Source of the DNA: Micromonospora kangleipakensis
GTDB lineage: Bacteria > Actinomycetota > Actinomycetes > Mycobacteriales > Micromonosporaceae
Length of the DNA stretch: 64,000 nt
NCBI RefSeq assembly: GCF_004217615.1
Contig: NZ_SHLD01000001.1
Location: 5,642,001-5,706,000, forward strand
Reading direction: 5' to 3'
Below, one piece after another: positions 38,885-46,431 of this stretch; positions within the stretch are counted from its first letter, which is position 1, and the number at the start of each line of letters is the position of its first letter. The translations under genes were made by a program, and so were the position numbers. The notes under the pieces were generated by a model. The model did no database searches, was not told the DNA's origin, and worked only from the letters and a program-made list of their open reading frames with translations.

Positions 38885-39400
38885 TCAATGGAGTGCGAGC
38901 TTGAGCACCACAATGGCAACGCCCAGTGTGGCTGCGATCAGCCCTGAGAGCGCGGTGCCGAGGGCCGACAGTCCGGACCTCCGAGCAGCGAGAATACCGA
39001 CGGCGGCGAGGGCCCCGACCGCGACAAGAAGACCTACCGTCACCGCCACGGGAGCCGTCACGCCCAAGGCTCCCAAAGCCACGACCACGAGGAGCGGGAC
39101 GAAAGTGGCCTCCACCATGGTGTAACGCTCCCGCAATCCATGCAGCAGGTCAGATGCGGTGAGGCGGCCGACCGTGGCGCGATGGGCCAGACCCCTCGCG
39201 TACTGCTCGGCGATCCAGTAGACGAGGACGGTGGTGAGAACGCTGATCACCACGGTCTCCAGAGGTTTGTCACCGGCTGCGGCCATCGTGGCCGACGAGA
39301 CCACGACGCCGTAGATTCCTGAGGACAGTTGCTCGACGCTGAGCCGGCGCCTGCCGGGCAACCGCTGCCAAGCATGCCGAGCCGGCCGTGGAGTGGTCAT
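38885..39400 (-). CDS. Integral membrane protein of unknown function
   Basis: A 171-residue protein with a basic N-terminus and four hydrophobic segments, at about 24-42, 46-66, 98-135 (probably two helices) and 147-170. GAGGAG precedes the ATG by 4-9 nt. I recognise it only as the kind of small membrane protein common in actinobacteria. The 3' end is right at the edge of a transposase relic, but the reading ends naturally with KLALH and no truncation is evident. Confidence 0.7.
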   Translation of the reverse strand: MTTPRPARHAWQRLPGRRRLSVEQLSSGIYGVVVSSATMAAAGDKPLETVVISVLTTVLVYWIAEQYARGLAHRATVGRLTASDLLHGLRERYTMVEATFVPLLVVVALGALGVTAPVAVTVGLLVAVGALAAVGILAARRSGLSALGTALSGLIAATLGVAIVVLKLALH

Positions 39401-39550
39401 ACGTCTCCTCGTTCCGCGCCTAGTGAGATCCCCACGTCGCTCTGGACGCCAAGCGACTAGGCACGTGTTCGTCCTATGATCTCACCTCGCGCTGGGACCC
39501 GGCTCACACTGAGCCATTCCCCGTAACGGCGGGTAGCGTTCTGTGATTGG

Positions 39551-40375
39551 TCACGTAGCCCGGCCGTGTTCTTGGTGAAGTAGCACGAGCGCCGCTGCGG
39601 TAATGGCACCGATGCGCCACGGGCACAGGCTGACCCGGCGCAGTGCTTTGAAGGTGGTCTTGAGCAGGGAGTTCGCCCGTTCAGCTTGAGAGCGTAAGTG
39701 GGCGTGGATGAGGTTGGCGCTCTTCTGGTCGTCGGACAGTTGACCCTGGGCGGGTTTCTTGATCGGGACGCGGACTGTTCCTGCTTCGCCTTGATAACCC
39801 AGGTCGGCCAGGGCAGGCAGGTCCGGCGTGGCCAGGGCGATCACGGGCAGGATGTTGTGCTGACGGAGACACGTGGTGTCGTGCTCCCGGCCGGGACGGA
39901 CGTCGGACGTCCACAGTGGCCAGCCGTCGGGGGCGGAGACGACTTGGATGTTGCCGCCATGATGGTGGTGCTTGCCCGACCACCACAGGCCTACCCCTCG
40001 GGTCGGGCCCGGTGTGGCGATCCGGTCGGTTTCGATCAGTGTGCCGTCGAGGTTGACGTGGCTGTAGCCGGCGGTCCTGACCGCCAGCAGCGCGCCGTGC
40101 AGGTTGGGCCGGCGCTCGGCGAGCACATCGACGCCTTCGTGCAGGTACCGGTATGCGGTCGAGACGCCGATAGCGTTGTCCGTCGCCAGCTGCTTGACCC
40201 GGGTGCCGTCGAGGAACCAGCGCAGCACCAGCACTGCGTGGGCGAAGCAGCCCAACGCTCGGCGGCTGGCGCGGGTACCCCGGCGCTGCCGCTCAGCGTG
40301 CAGCAGACTGGACAGGAACAGCAACGTCTCCTCGCGCACGGACAGTGCGGCGGCGTATTTGACACTGTTGGCCAC
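39551..40375 (-). CDS. IS5-type DDE transposase
   Basis: A 274-residue intact transposase: an N-terminal HTH region (VKQLATDNAIGVSTAYRYL), then the DDE core with the first Asp in VNLDGTLIETDR, the second in ADLGYQG, and the final Glu in RSQAERANSLLKTTF. The HHHHGGNIQVVSAPDG strand is typical of the IS5/IS1031-like branch. GTG 40375 has AGGGG about 8 nt upstream. That start lies inside one arm of a perfect 12-bp inverted repeat, which could hide the ribosome site. The element's terminal repeats were not found. Confidence 0.85.
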   Translation of the reverse strand: MANSVKYAAALSVREETLLFLSSLLHAERQRRGTRASRRALGCFAHAVLVLRWFLDGTRVKQLATDNAIGVSTAYRYLHEGVDVLAERRPNLHGALLAVRTAGYSHVNLDGTLIETDRIATPGPTRGVGLWWSGKHHHHGGNIQVVSAPDGWPLWTSDVRPGREHDTTCLRQHNILPVIALATPDLPALADLGYQGEAGTVRVPIKKPAQGQLSDDQKSANLIHAHLRSQAERANSLLKTTFKALRRVSLCPWRIGAITAAALVLLHQEHGRAT

Positions 40376-40433
40376 GCAGAACCCCTATGAGGTTGATCTT
40401 GGAAGGAACCACCTTCGTACCGGGGTTCTGCGT
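40374..40433 (-). promoter_or_regulatory. Inverted repeat enclosing the transposase ribosome site and start
   Basis: ACGCAGAACCCC (40374-40385) and GGGGTTCTGCGT (40422-40433) are perfect 12-bp inverted arms separated by 36 nt. In a minus-strand transcript the proximal arm contains the AGGGG ribosome site and touches the GTG start, so folding would block translation. Smaller arms GGTT/AACC pair inside the loop. Confidence 0.6.
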
Positions 40434-40512
40434 TCTTGTGCTGCATGACAACGCCCTCGGCGCGTCATGGCCCTCTCATTCGCCGCTATCTCGTTCGCCC
40501 TTCTAGCGCCGG

Positions 40513-40773
40513 TCAGTGAGGTTGCCTGGACCGTGTCCGTTGGGATCGGCGCAGTAGCCGGACGATCCGGCCCGGGGTGCGCACGGCGATGGCGGCGGCG
40601 CCCGTGGTGCGGCGGGGGCGGCGGACCAGTTCTCCAGCGCAGTTAGGGCAGGCGGCGGTGAGCGCCTCGGTGCAGCGGGGGCAGTACGTGCACTCGTAGC
40701 TGCACACGTATGCCTCGGCGGTGGCGGGCAAGGCGCCGTTGCAGCGTTCACATTGCTGCTTCATCTTCAGCAT
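40513..40773 (-). CDS. DUF1272 small zinc-ribbon protein
   Basis: An 86-residue protein with four CxxC-like pairs in a row: CERC, CSYECTYC, CPRC and CPNC, which matches DUF1272, a widespread small protein of unknown function predicted to bind zinc. The C-terminal 35 residues are Arg-rich and may bind nucleic acid. The ATG has GAGGA 8 nt upstream. It is 17 nt downstream of the start-less HXXEE gene's neighbour region and on the same strand as the transposase. Confidence 0.8.
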   Translation of the reverse strand: MLKMKQQCERCNGALPATAEAYVCSYECTYCPRCTEALTAACPNCAGELVRRPRRTTGAAAIAVRTPGRIVRLLRRSQRTRSRQPH

Positions 40774-40789
40774 GGTCGCGTCCTCGTCC

Positions 40790-41341
40790 TCAGCGTGGCC
40801 TGTGCGGTGCCAGCATGCGGGCCAGGGCGTGGCAGGCTGCGGCGGTGATCGGTAGCAGCAGGGCCGCGCCCACTACCGCAGCGTGACCATCGCGGGGCAC
40901 GCCGGACGCGCGTAAGCGCCGCCACGCCCACAGCGAGAACGGGGCGGCGACCAGCGGCGCAGTCACCACACCAGGAGTGTATCCGCGGGTGACCACCGCT
41001 TGGGCGACGTGGCCGCCCGCTTGTAAGCCGAACCCGACCAGGGTGGGTTGGTAGAAGCGGCTGCGGCCACCGGTGCGAGCCCCGCTGGCTGCGGCGGCGG
41101 CCATCACGGCACCCATCGCGCCGATTGCGATGCGCGCCTGCGACGGGCTGACCCTCACCTGGTCCCAGACCCGCTCGGGCACCTGCGGGAACCGGGCCCG
41201 CAGCCGCGGCCCGGCCCGGTCCAGCCAGCCAGCCAGCCAGCCGCCCATCGTGACGAGTTCTTCACTGTCGTGGATCGCCCAGGCCGCCAGCAGTCCCCAG
41301 GTGGCCGTCGCAGTCGGTCCCCGACCCCGGTTCGATATGAA
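40790..41341 (-). CDS. HXXEE-domain membrane protein, start missing or unclear
   Basis: The reading has the family hallmark in WAIHDSEELVTM, then WLDRAGPRLRARFPQVPERV, GGHVAQAVVTRGYTPGVVTA and two further hydrophobic helices to the stop at 40790. HXXEE proteins are small membrane proteins of unknown function; the His and Glu residues may bind a metal. No ATG, GTG or TTG precedes the HDSEE motif within the plausible N-terminus (from about 41341), and the first in-frame ATG (41248) would remove it. The gene may therefore be truncated by the rearrangement that put it beside the GH3 gene. A short (CTGG) repeat run at 41220-41240 lies inside it. Confidence 0.5.
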   Translation of the reverse strand, partial: FISNRGRGPTATATWGLLAAWAIHDSEELVTMGGWLAGWLDRAGPRLRARFPQVPERVWDQVRVSPSQARIAIGAMGAVMAAAAASGARTGGRSRFYQPTLVGFGLQAGGHVAQAVVTRGYTPGVVTAPLVAAPFSLWAWRRLRASGVPRDGHAAVVGAALLLPITAAACHALARMLAPHRPR

Positions 41342-41375
41342 AATCTGGATGAGGGGTTCTCGATGGGCCGATGGG

Positions 41376-41411
41376 GGTGCCCCGCCCCCACCCCGGGGGG
41401 GGCGGGGCACC
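41376..41411 (-). terminator. Very GC-rich terminator hairpin after the GH3 gene
   Basis: GGTGCCCCGCCCCC pairs perfectly with GGGGGCGGGGCACC over 14 bp with an 8-nt loop. It lies 10 nt beyond the GH3 stop codon at 41421. Confidence 0.8.
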
Positions 41412-41420
41412 GGTCTGCGA

Positions 41421-44400
41421 CTACTTGGTGAAGGAGAACGTGCACAGCCGGAGGTCTCCGCTGAACACGAGGTAGACGTCATGCCGGCCGGTGGCTCCGG
41501 TGACCGCGGCGGTGACGTCCCGGTAGGTGTACTTGTCTCCGGTGGACGGCACGCTCACGGTGCCGACGACCGGGCCGTTCGCGCCGTCGAGCCGGATCTG
41601 GACCGACCCGTCGCCCGCGTCGGCATTCGCCGTCCGGGCTTTGAAGCCCTTCAGTCCAGAGCCGAGGTCGGCGTCCGCGAACTTGATCCAGTCGCCGGTG
41701 GCGCCGCCGACTGCGGTGCCGGTCGCCTTGGACTCGTCGACGAGCTTGGCCCCGGAGTAGTCGTCGAATGTAATCGCCTGGGTCGTCTTCGACAGGTCCC
41801 GGGCGGGGATCTTCTCACCGTTGACCCGCAGCGTCGTCCGCTGGCGGATGTCGGCGGAGGAGGAGCCGATGAGCACGTCATAGGAGGACGACTCCACCAC
41901 CCAATTGCCGCGGGTGACGTCCCAGTGCGCCAGGTCGGCCGCCTTCAGCCGGAGCTGCACGGACTTGGTCTGGCCCGCGCCCAAGTGCACCTTGGCGAAG
42001 GTGCGCAGCTGCTTGACCGGCTGCTTGTCGCGGGAGGTCCGCTGGTGGGTGTAGAGCTGGACCACCTCGTCTCCGGCGACCTTGCTGGTGTTGGTGACAT
42101 CGACGCTCACCGTGACGGTGCCGCCGGCACCGACCTGGCCGGCCGAGAGCCGTGGCGTGCCGTACCTGAAAGTGCTGTACGACAGGCCGTACCCGAACGG
42201 GTAGAGCGGGGTGCCCTGGTAGTAGAGGTAGGTCCGGTTGGACTTGATGATGTCGTAGTCGAACATGCTCGGCAGGTCGGCGTCGGACTTGTACCAGGTT
42301 TGGGTCAGCCGCCCGGACGGGTTGACGTCGCCGAACAGCACGTCGGCCAGTGCATGCCCGGTCTCCGGCCCCGCGTGCGTGGTCCACAGGATCGCCGGAA
42401 CGTTGGCCTGCTCCCAGTTGAGGGTGGTCGGGTAGCTGTTCTCCACCACCACAATCGTGTTCGGGTTGGCCTTACGCACCGCCTTGACGAGCTCCTCCTG
42501 GCCCTCCGCGAGCACCATGGTGGTCCGGTCGTGGTCCTCACGGCCGTTGATCCACGGGTTGCTGCCGACCACCACCACCGCTGTGTCGGCACCCGTCACG
42601 GCCTTGACCGCCTCATCGACACCGCTGCTGACCACCTCCTTGGAGAACTTGGTGGCGTCCGCCTTGGTGGCGAGCTGCAAGGTGCCGTCGTCGGCGACCT
42701 TCGCGTAGACGGTCGACGGATCGGCCCAGCCGTAGGCCTTCTCGTAGCCTGCGTAGCGGAGCAGGTAGTTGCCGTCGTCCTGCTTCTCCAGCTTGAAGAT
42801 CTGCTGGACGAACCAGCCGTTGGGCTCAGACTGATCGTTGGCGAAGTTGGAGCCCCAGTTGTAGCGCCCGACGAACTTGCCGTTGGCGACGGCGCGTAGG
42901 GTGACGATGCCCTGGCCCCAGTCGAAGACGTCGAACTGCTCGGTGGCGCCCGCCGTGGCGGCAGTCGCCTTGAGCAGCGCACCGCCGTCACCGGTCCCCG
43001 CAGTGACGTACTTACCGGAACCGACGTCCTTGAGCGCGATGCGGTCGGCGCCCTCGCTGTCGGTCACGGTGCCGGAGGAGCCGAGCCGCTCCTTGATACC
43101 GTCCACCGGGGTGACCTTGTACGGCAGCTCCGCGGAGTACCAGTCCCGGTAGAGGACCTTGGCCAGCGGGCCGACCACGGCGACCTTCTTGGTCTTGGCC
43201 GCGTCGAGGGGCAGGATGCCGGAGTTCTTCAGCAGCACCTGTGCATCGGCGGCGGTCTGCCGGGCCAGCTTCTTGTGCGCGGTGTTGCCGATCACCGACG
43301 AGGTGATCTTGGCGTACGGGCCGCCGTCGGGGTCGAACTCGCCGAGCCGGACCCGGATGCTGAGGACGTCGCGCACCGCTGGGTCGATGTCGGCCTCGGT
43401 GAGCAGCCCCTGCGCCAGCGCGTTCTTGATCGCGTTGACCGTCCTGCTGTTGTCGCCGTTGCCGATGGTAAAGCTGTCGTTGCCGGATTTGACGACGGCG
43501 GCGAACGCCTCGGTGTCGTTGGCGTAGTACTTCTGCGACTCGCTCAGACCGCCGGGCGCGTAGGCGTCGCTAACGTGGAACAGCGGCTTCTTGGTCCACG
43601 AGCGAACCACCGTGTTCAGGTCCGCGCTGACGGTCGCGGGCCGCCCGTTGACCAGGTTGTAGGAGGTCATCACGCCGGTCGCCGCGTCGGCCGCCAGGGT
43701 CGGCCGGAACGCCTCCCGGTCGTATTCATTCAGCACGCGCTCGGGCACCTGCGAGTCGGTGGTGTCCCGGTCCAGCCCCGAGCCGGCGGGGCCGTCGTCG
43801 TTGTTGTACGCCAGATAGTGCTTGAGCGTCGGCGCGGTCAGTAGGTACTTGGGATTGCCGCCCTGCAGGCCCTTGCCATACGCGGTGGCGATCGCGCCGG
43901 TCAGCGTCGGGTCCTCGGAGTAACCCTCCTCGTTGCGGCCCCAGCGGGGGTCGCGCAGCAGGTTGGTGACCGGGGCCCACATGTTCAGGCCCCACAGCAT
44001 CCGCTCATCGTTGGTGGCGTGGTAACCGCGCGCCTCGACACCGGTCGCCCGGCCGACCTGCTTGATCAGCTCCGGGTCCCACGTGCTGGCCAGCCCGATG
44101 GCCTGCGGGAACACCGTGCCCTTGGCCAGCAGTTGGTTGCCGGAGGCGTCGCTGGTCCATGCGACGCCGTGCAACGCTTCGGTGCCCGTCTTGAAGGCCT
44201 TGATGCCCAGCCTGGGGATGGCCGGCTGGTATTGGTGCAGCAGCGAGATCTTCTCATCCAGGGTCAGTCGCCCGAGGAGATCGTCGACCCGCTTGCTCAA
44301 CGAGAGATCCGGGTTCTGGAAGGGGTAGCTCTCCTGGGCGTTCGCCGGGGCGGCCAGACCCAGGGCCAGCACGGCCGTGATCATGGTCGGTACCAGTGAT

Positions 44401-44447
44401 CTGCGGAATCGGCCCGGTGAACGGGCCGCCCGATGGGTGGGTTTCAT
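41421..44447 (-). CDS. Secreted GH3 glycosidase with inserted beta-trefoil-like and C-terminal CBM domains
   Basis: A 1008-residue enzyme with a signal peptide (cleavage likely after APANA, residue 37). The GH3 TIM-barrel domain has RDPRWGRNEEGYSED, the conserved KH pair in TLKHYLAYN (Lys209, His210), and the nucleophile Asp294 in FHVSDAYAPGG. The second GH3 domain is split by an insert at about 475-590 (ALKDVGSGKYVTAGTGDG), which resembles a fascin/ricin-type beta-trefoil. A fibronectin-like domain and a CBM6-like domain (from about 895) follow. It should remove beta-linked glucose or xylose from oligosaccharides outside the cell. GGAGG lies 7 nt upstream of the ATG. An operator of the neighbouring LacI protein is in its promoter. 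Confidence 0.9.
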   Translation of the reverse strand: MKPTHRAARSPGRFRRSLVPTMITAVLALGLAAPANAQESYPFQNPDLSLSKRVDDLLGRLTLDEKISLLHQYQPAIPRLGIKAFKTGTEALHGVAWTSDASGNQLLAKGTVFPQAIGLASTWDPELIKQVGRATGVEARGYHATNDERMLWGLNMWAPVTNLLRDPRWGRNEEGYSEDPTLTGAIATAYGKGLQGGNPKYLLTAPTLKHYLAYNNDDGPAGSGLDRDTTDSQVPERVLNEYDREAFRPTLAADAATGVMTSYNLVNGRPATVSADLNTVVRSWTKKPLFHVSDAYAPGGLSESQKYYANDTEAFAAVVKSGNDSFTIGNGDNSRTVNAIKNALAQGLLTEADIDPAVRDVLSIRVRLGEFDPDGGPYAKITSSVIGNTAHKKLARQTAADAQVLLKNSGILPLDAAKTKKVAVVGPLAKVLYRDWYSAELPYKVTPVDGIKERLGSSGTVTDSEGADRIALKDVGSGKYVTAGTGDGGALLKATAATAGATEQFDVFDWGQGIVTLRAVANGKFVGRYNWGSNFANDQSEPNGWFVQQIFKLEKQDDGNYLLRYAGYEKAYGWADPSTVYAKVADDGTLQLATKADATKFSKEVVSSGVDEAVKAVTGADTAVVVVGSNPWINGREDHDRTTMVLAEGQEELVKAVRKANPNTIVVVENSYPTTLNWEQANVPAILWTTHAGPETGHALADVLFGDVNPSGRLTQTWYKSDADLPSMFDYDIIKSNRTYLYYQGTPLYPFGYGLSYSTFRYGTPRLSAGQVGAGGTVTVSVDVTNTSKVAGDEVVQLYTHQRTSRDKQPVKQLRTFAKVHLGAGQTKSVQLRLKAADLAHWDVTRGNWVVESSSYDVLIGSSSADIRQRTTLRVNGEKIPARDLSKTTQAITFDDYSGAKLVDESKATGTAVGGATGDWIKFADADLGSGLKGFKARTANADAGDGSVQIRLDGANGPVVGTVSVPSTGDKYTYRDVTAAVTGATGRHDVYLVFSGDLRLCTFSFTK

Positions 44448-44574
44448 TGTGTCCTCCTCGATAGGTGAAGCACTTCACTGAAACTGTTGAGCCCATCGCC
44501 CGATATTCCTGTTGGCCTTCAGCAGTTATCTAATGCGGACGACCAATCGGCAAAGTGTGTTAACAGCGCAAGAG

Positions 44575-44588
44575 TCGAAGCGTTTCGA
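44575..44588. promoter_or_regulatory. LacI-type operator, GH3 promoter
   Basis: TCGAAGCGTTTCGA, a near-palindrome with a central CG, lies about 130 nt upstream of the GH3 start. It is almost identical to the sites at 45654-45667 and 52206-52219. Confidence 0.75.
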
Positions 44589-44626
44589 TTCCGCTCAATA
44601 ATGGACATTATTAGGTCCCGTTCTCC

Positions 44627-45640
44627 TTAAACTTCGTCGACGTGCGGGGCGGTGCTGGCGCGTTGAGTCAGGCGTGGCGGCAGCAGCGTTGCCTCCGGCA
44701 CCTCATGCCCGTCCAGCTTTTCCATGAGCAGTTCGACGGCCCGTTTCCCCACCTCTTCGGCCGGGATGGCGACCGAGGTGAGCGGCAACTCGGCGTGCTC
44801 GGCCAGCTCGTCGGGGCAGATGGCGACCACCGACAGGTCGTCGGGAACCCGCCGACCGGCCCGCCGGAACGCGTCCACGATCGGTGCGACGATCGGCTCG
44901 TTGTGCACCACCACCCCGGTCAGGTCAGGGTGCTCGTCGAGCAGCGTCGCGACCATCGCACGGGCGGCGTCGGGAGTCGCCTCGCACGGGTGCAGCGTCG
45001 AGGTGAGGCCATAGCGGCGGGCCGCGGCCATGAAACCGTCGGCGGTCCGCTGCGCGAACCCGGTCTCCCGCTCGTAGACCTCGGACGGTGAACCGATTAG
45101 CCCTACGCAGCGGTGCCCGAGATCGGCCAGATGGTCGACACAGACTTCACCGGCCGCCTTGAAGTCCAGGTCTATGCAGGTGAGCCCGGCGGATTCTGCG
45201 GGGAAGCCGATGAGCACCGCGGGCCGGTCCAAGGTGCGCAGCAACGGGATGCGCGCGTCGCGCATCTGGACGTCCATCACGATGAGCGCGTCGACCAGGG
45301 AACTGCCGGCGACCCGGCGCAGCCCTTCCTCGCCCTCCTCCTGGGTGAGCAGCAGCACGTCATGATCGTGCCGACGGGCCGTGGTCACCACGGAGACCGC
45401 GAACTGCATCACAACCGGGACGTGGATACCGGAACGCAACGGGATCACCAACGCGAGCACGTTCGAGCGATTGCTCGCCAGCGCGCGGGCCCCCGCGTGC
45501 GGGCGGTAGCCCAGCTCCCGGATGCTCTCCCCCACCCGGCGCCGGGTCTCCTCTGAGATGGAACGCTTGCCGCTCAGCACATAGGAGACCGTGCTCGGCG
45601 ACACGCCAGCATGGCGCGCCACGTCAGTGATCTTGACCAC
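44627..45640 (-). CDS. LacI-family regulator of the oligosaccharide locus
   Basis: A 337-residue repressor with a canonical DNA-binding head (ITDVARHAGVSPSTVSYVLSG, hinge ALASNRSNVLALVIP) and a periplasmic-binding-like effector domain (residues 60-330; EPIVAPIVDAFRRAG). The GTG start is supported by the exact family N-terminus. Operators with a central CG flanked by GAA..TTC, typical of this family, occur just upstream of its own gene, of the GH3 gene and of the ABC transporter operon, so it probably represses all three until an oligosaccharide binds. Confidence 0.93.
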   Translation of the reverse strand: MVKITDVARHAGVSPSTVSYVLSGKRSISEETRRRVGESIRELGYRPHAGARALASNRSNVLALVIPLRSGIHVPVVMQFAVSVVTTARRHDHDVLLLTQEEGEEGLRRVAGSSLVDALIVMDVQMRDARIPLLRTLDRPAVLIGFPAESAGLTCIDLDFKAAGEVCVDHLADLGHRCVGLIGSPSEVYERETGFAQRTADGFMAAARRYGLTSTLHPCEATPDAARAMVATLLDEHPDLTGVVVHNEPIVAPIVDAFRRAGRRVPDDLSVVAICPDELAEHAELPLTSVAIPAEEVGKRAVELLMEKLDGHEVPEATLLPPRLTQRASTAPHVDEV

Positions 45641-45653
45641 GAACCACCCCTAT

Positions 45654-45667
45654 TTGAAGCGTTTCGA
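45654..45667. promoter_or_regulatory. LacI-type operator, regulator's own promoter
   Basis: TTGAAGCGTTTCGA lies 14 nt upstream of the LacI start codon, in the 47-nt gap after the GH1 gene. It differs from the GH3 site by one base, and would allow autoregulation. Confidence 0.75.
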
Positions 45668-45687
45668 TTAACTGAATATTAAACGGG

Positions 45688-46431
45688 TCACACCTCCGAC
45701 ACAATGGCATGGGCGGAGATGATGTCCCGATACCAGAAGGCGCTGTCCTTCCACGTGCGCCGCTGCGTCTCGTAGTCGGCATGGATGATGCCAAAACGCT
45801 TTGAGTAGCCGTACGCCCACTCGAACTTGTCGAGCAGAGACCAGGCGAAATAGCCTCGTACACCCACTCCGGCGTCGATGGACCGGCCGAGCGCCTCAAG
45901 ATGGTCATGCAGATATGCGACCCGGCGACCGTCGTGCACCCGTCCCTCCGGGGTTACCCGGTCGTCGAACGCGGCGCCGTTCTCAGTGATCATCAATGGC
46001 AGCCCCGGGTGGTCGCGGTGCAGCCGCAGCAGCAACTCTTCCACCCCGGTCGCATCGATGGGCAAGCCCATCTCCGTGTAGGGCCCGGGCTGCTGGACGA
46101 ACTCGACGTCGTCACACCCCACCCTCGGCGAGGCCGTGCCGTCGCCGCGCCCGTCCGCCTGCGGCAGCACCCTCGGCCAGGAGATCGAGAACCAGTAGGC
46201 GCCCAGGCCCAAGGCGCTCATCGCCTCGACGTCCTCCTGCCACCGGCGATAATGGTCGGTCGCCACGTCGCCGGTGTCACCGGCCAGCACCTTGCCTGGC
46301 GTATGACTGAACGTGTCCCAGATCGACGCGGTCCGGCCGTCCTCCTCCACCGCGCCCTCGATCTGGTACGCGGCAGTGGCCGCGCCCGACAGGAAGCCCT
46401 CCGGGAAGACCGTGTTCGTGTTCGCGCTCAT
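45688..46431 (-). pseudogene. GH1 beta-glucosidase with large in-frame internal deletion
   Basis: The 247-residue reading joins the N-terminal quarter of a GH1 enzyme (FPEGFLSGAATAAYQIEGAV, WFSISWPRVLPQ) directly to the C-terminal third, which starts near SPRVGCDDVEFVQQPGPYTE and holds the nucleophile Glu in PLMITENGAAF and the end RRTWKDSAFWYRDII. Normal GH1 proteins have about 450 residues; the middle 200, with the acid/base TLNEP motif and half the barrel, is gone near 46125. The frame is kept, so a protein may still be made, but hydrolysis is not expected. Its ATG overlaps the GH31 stop as ATGA. Confidence 0.85.
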
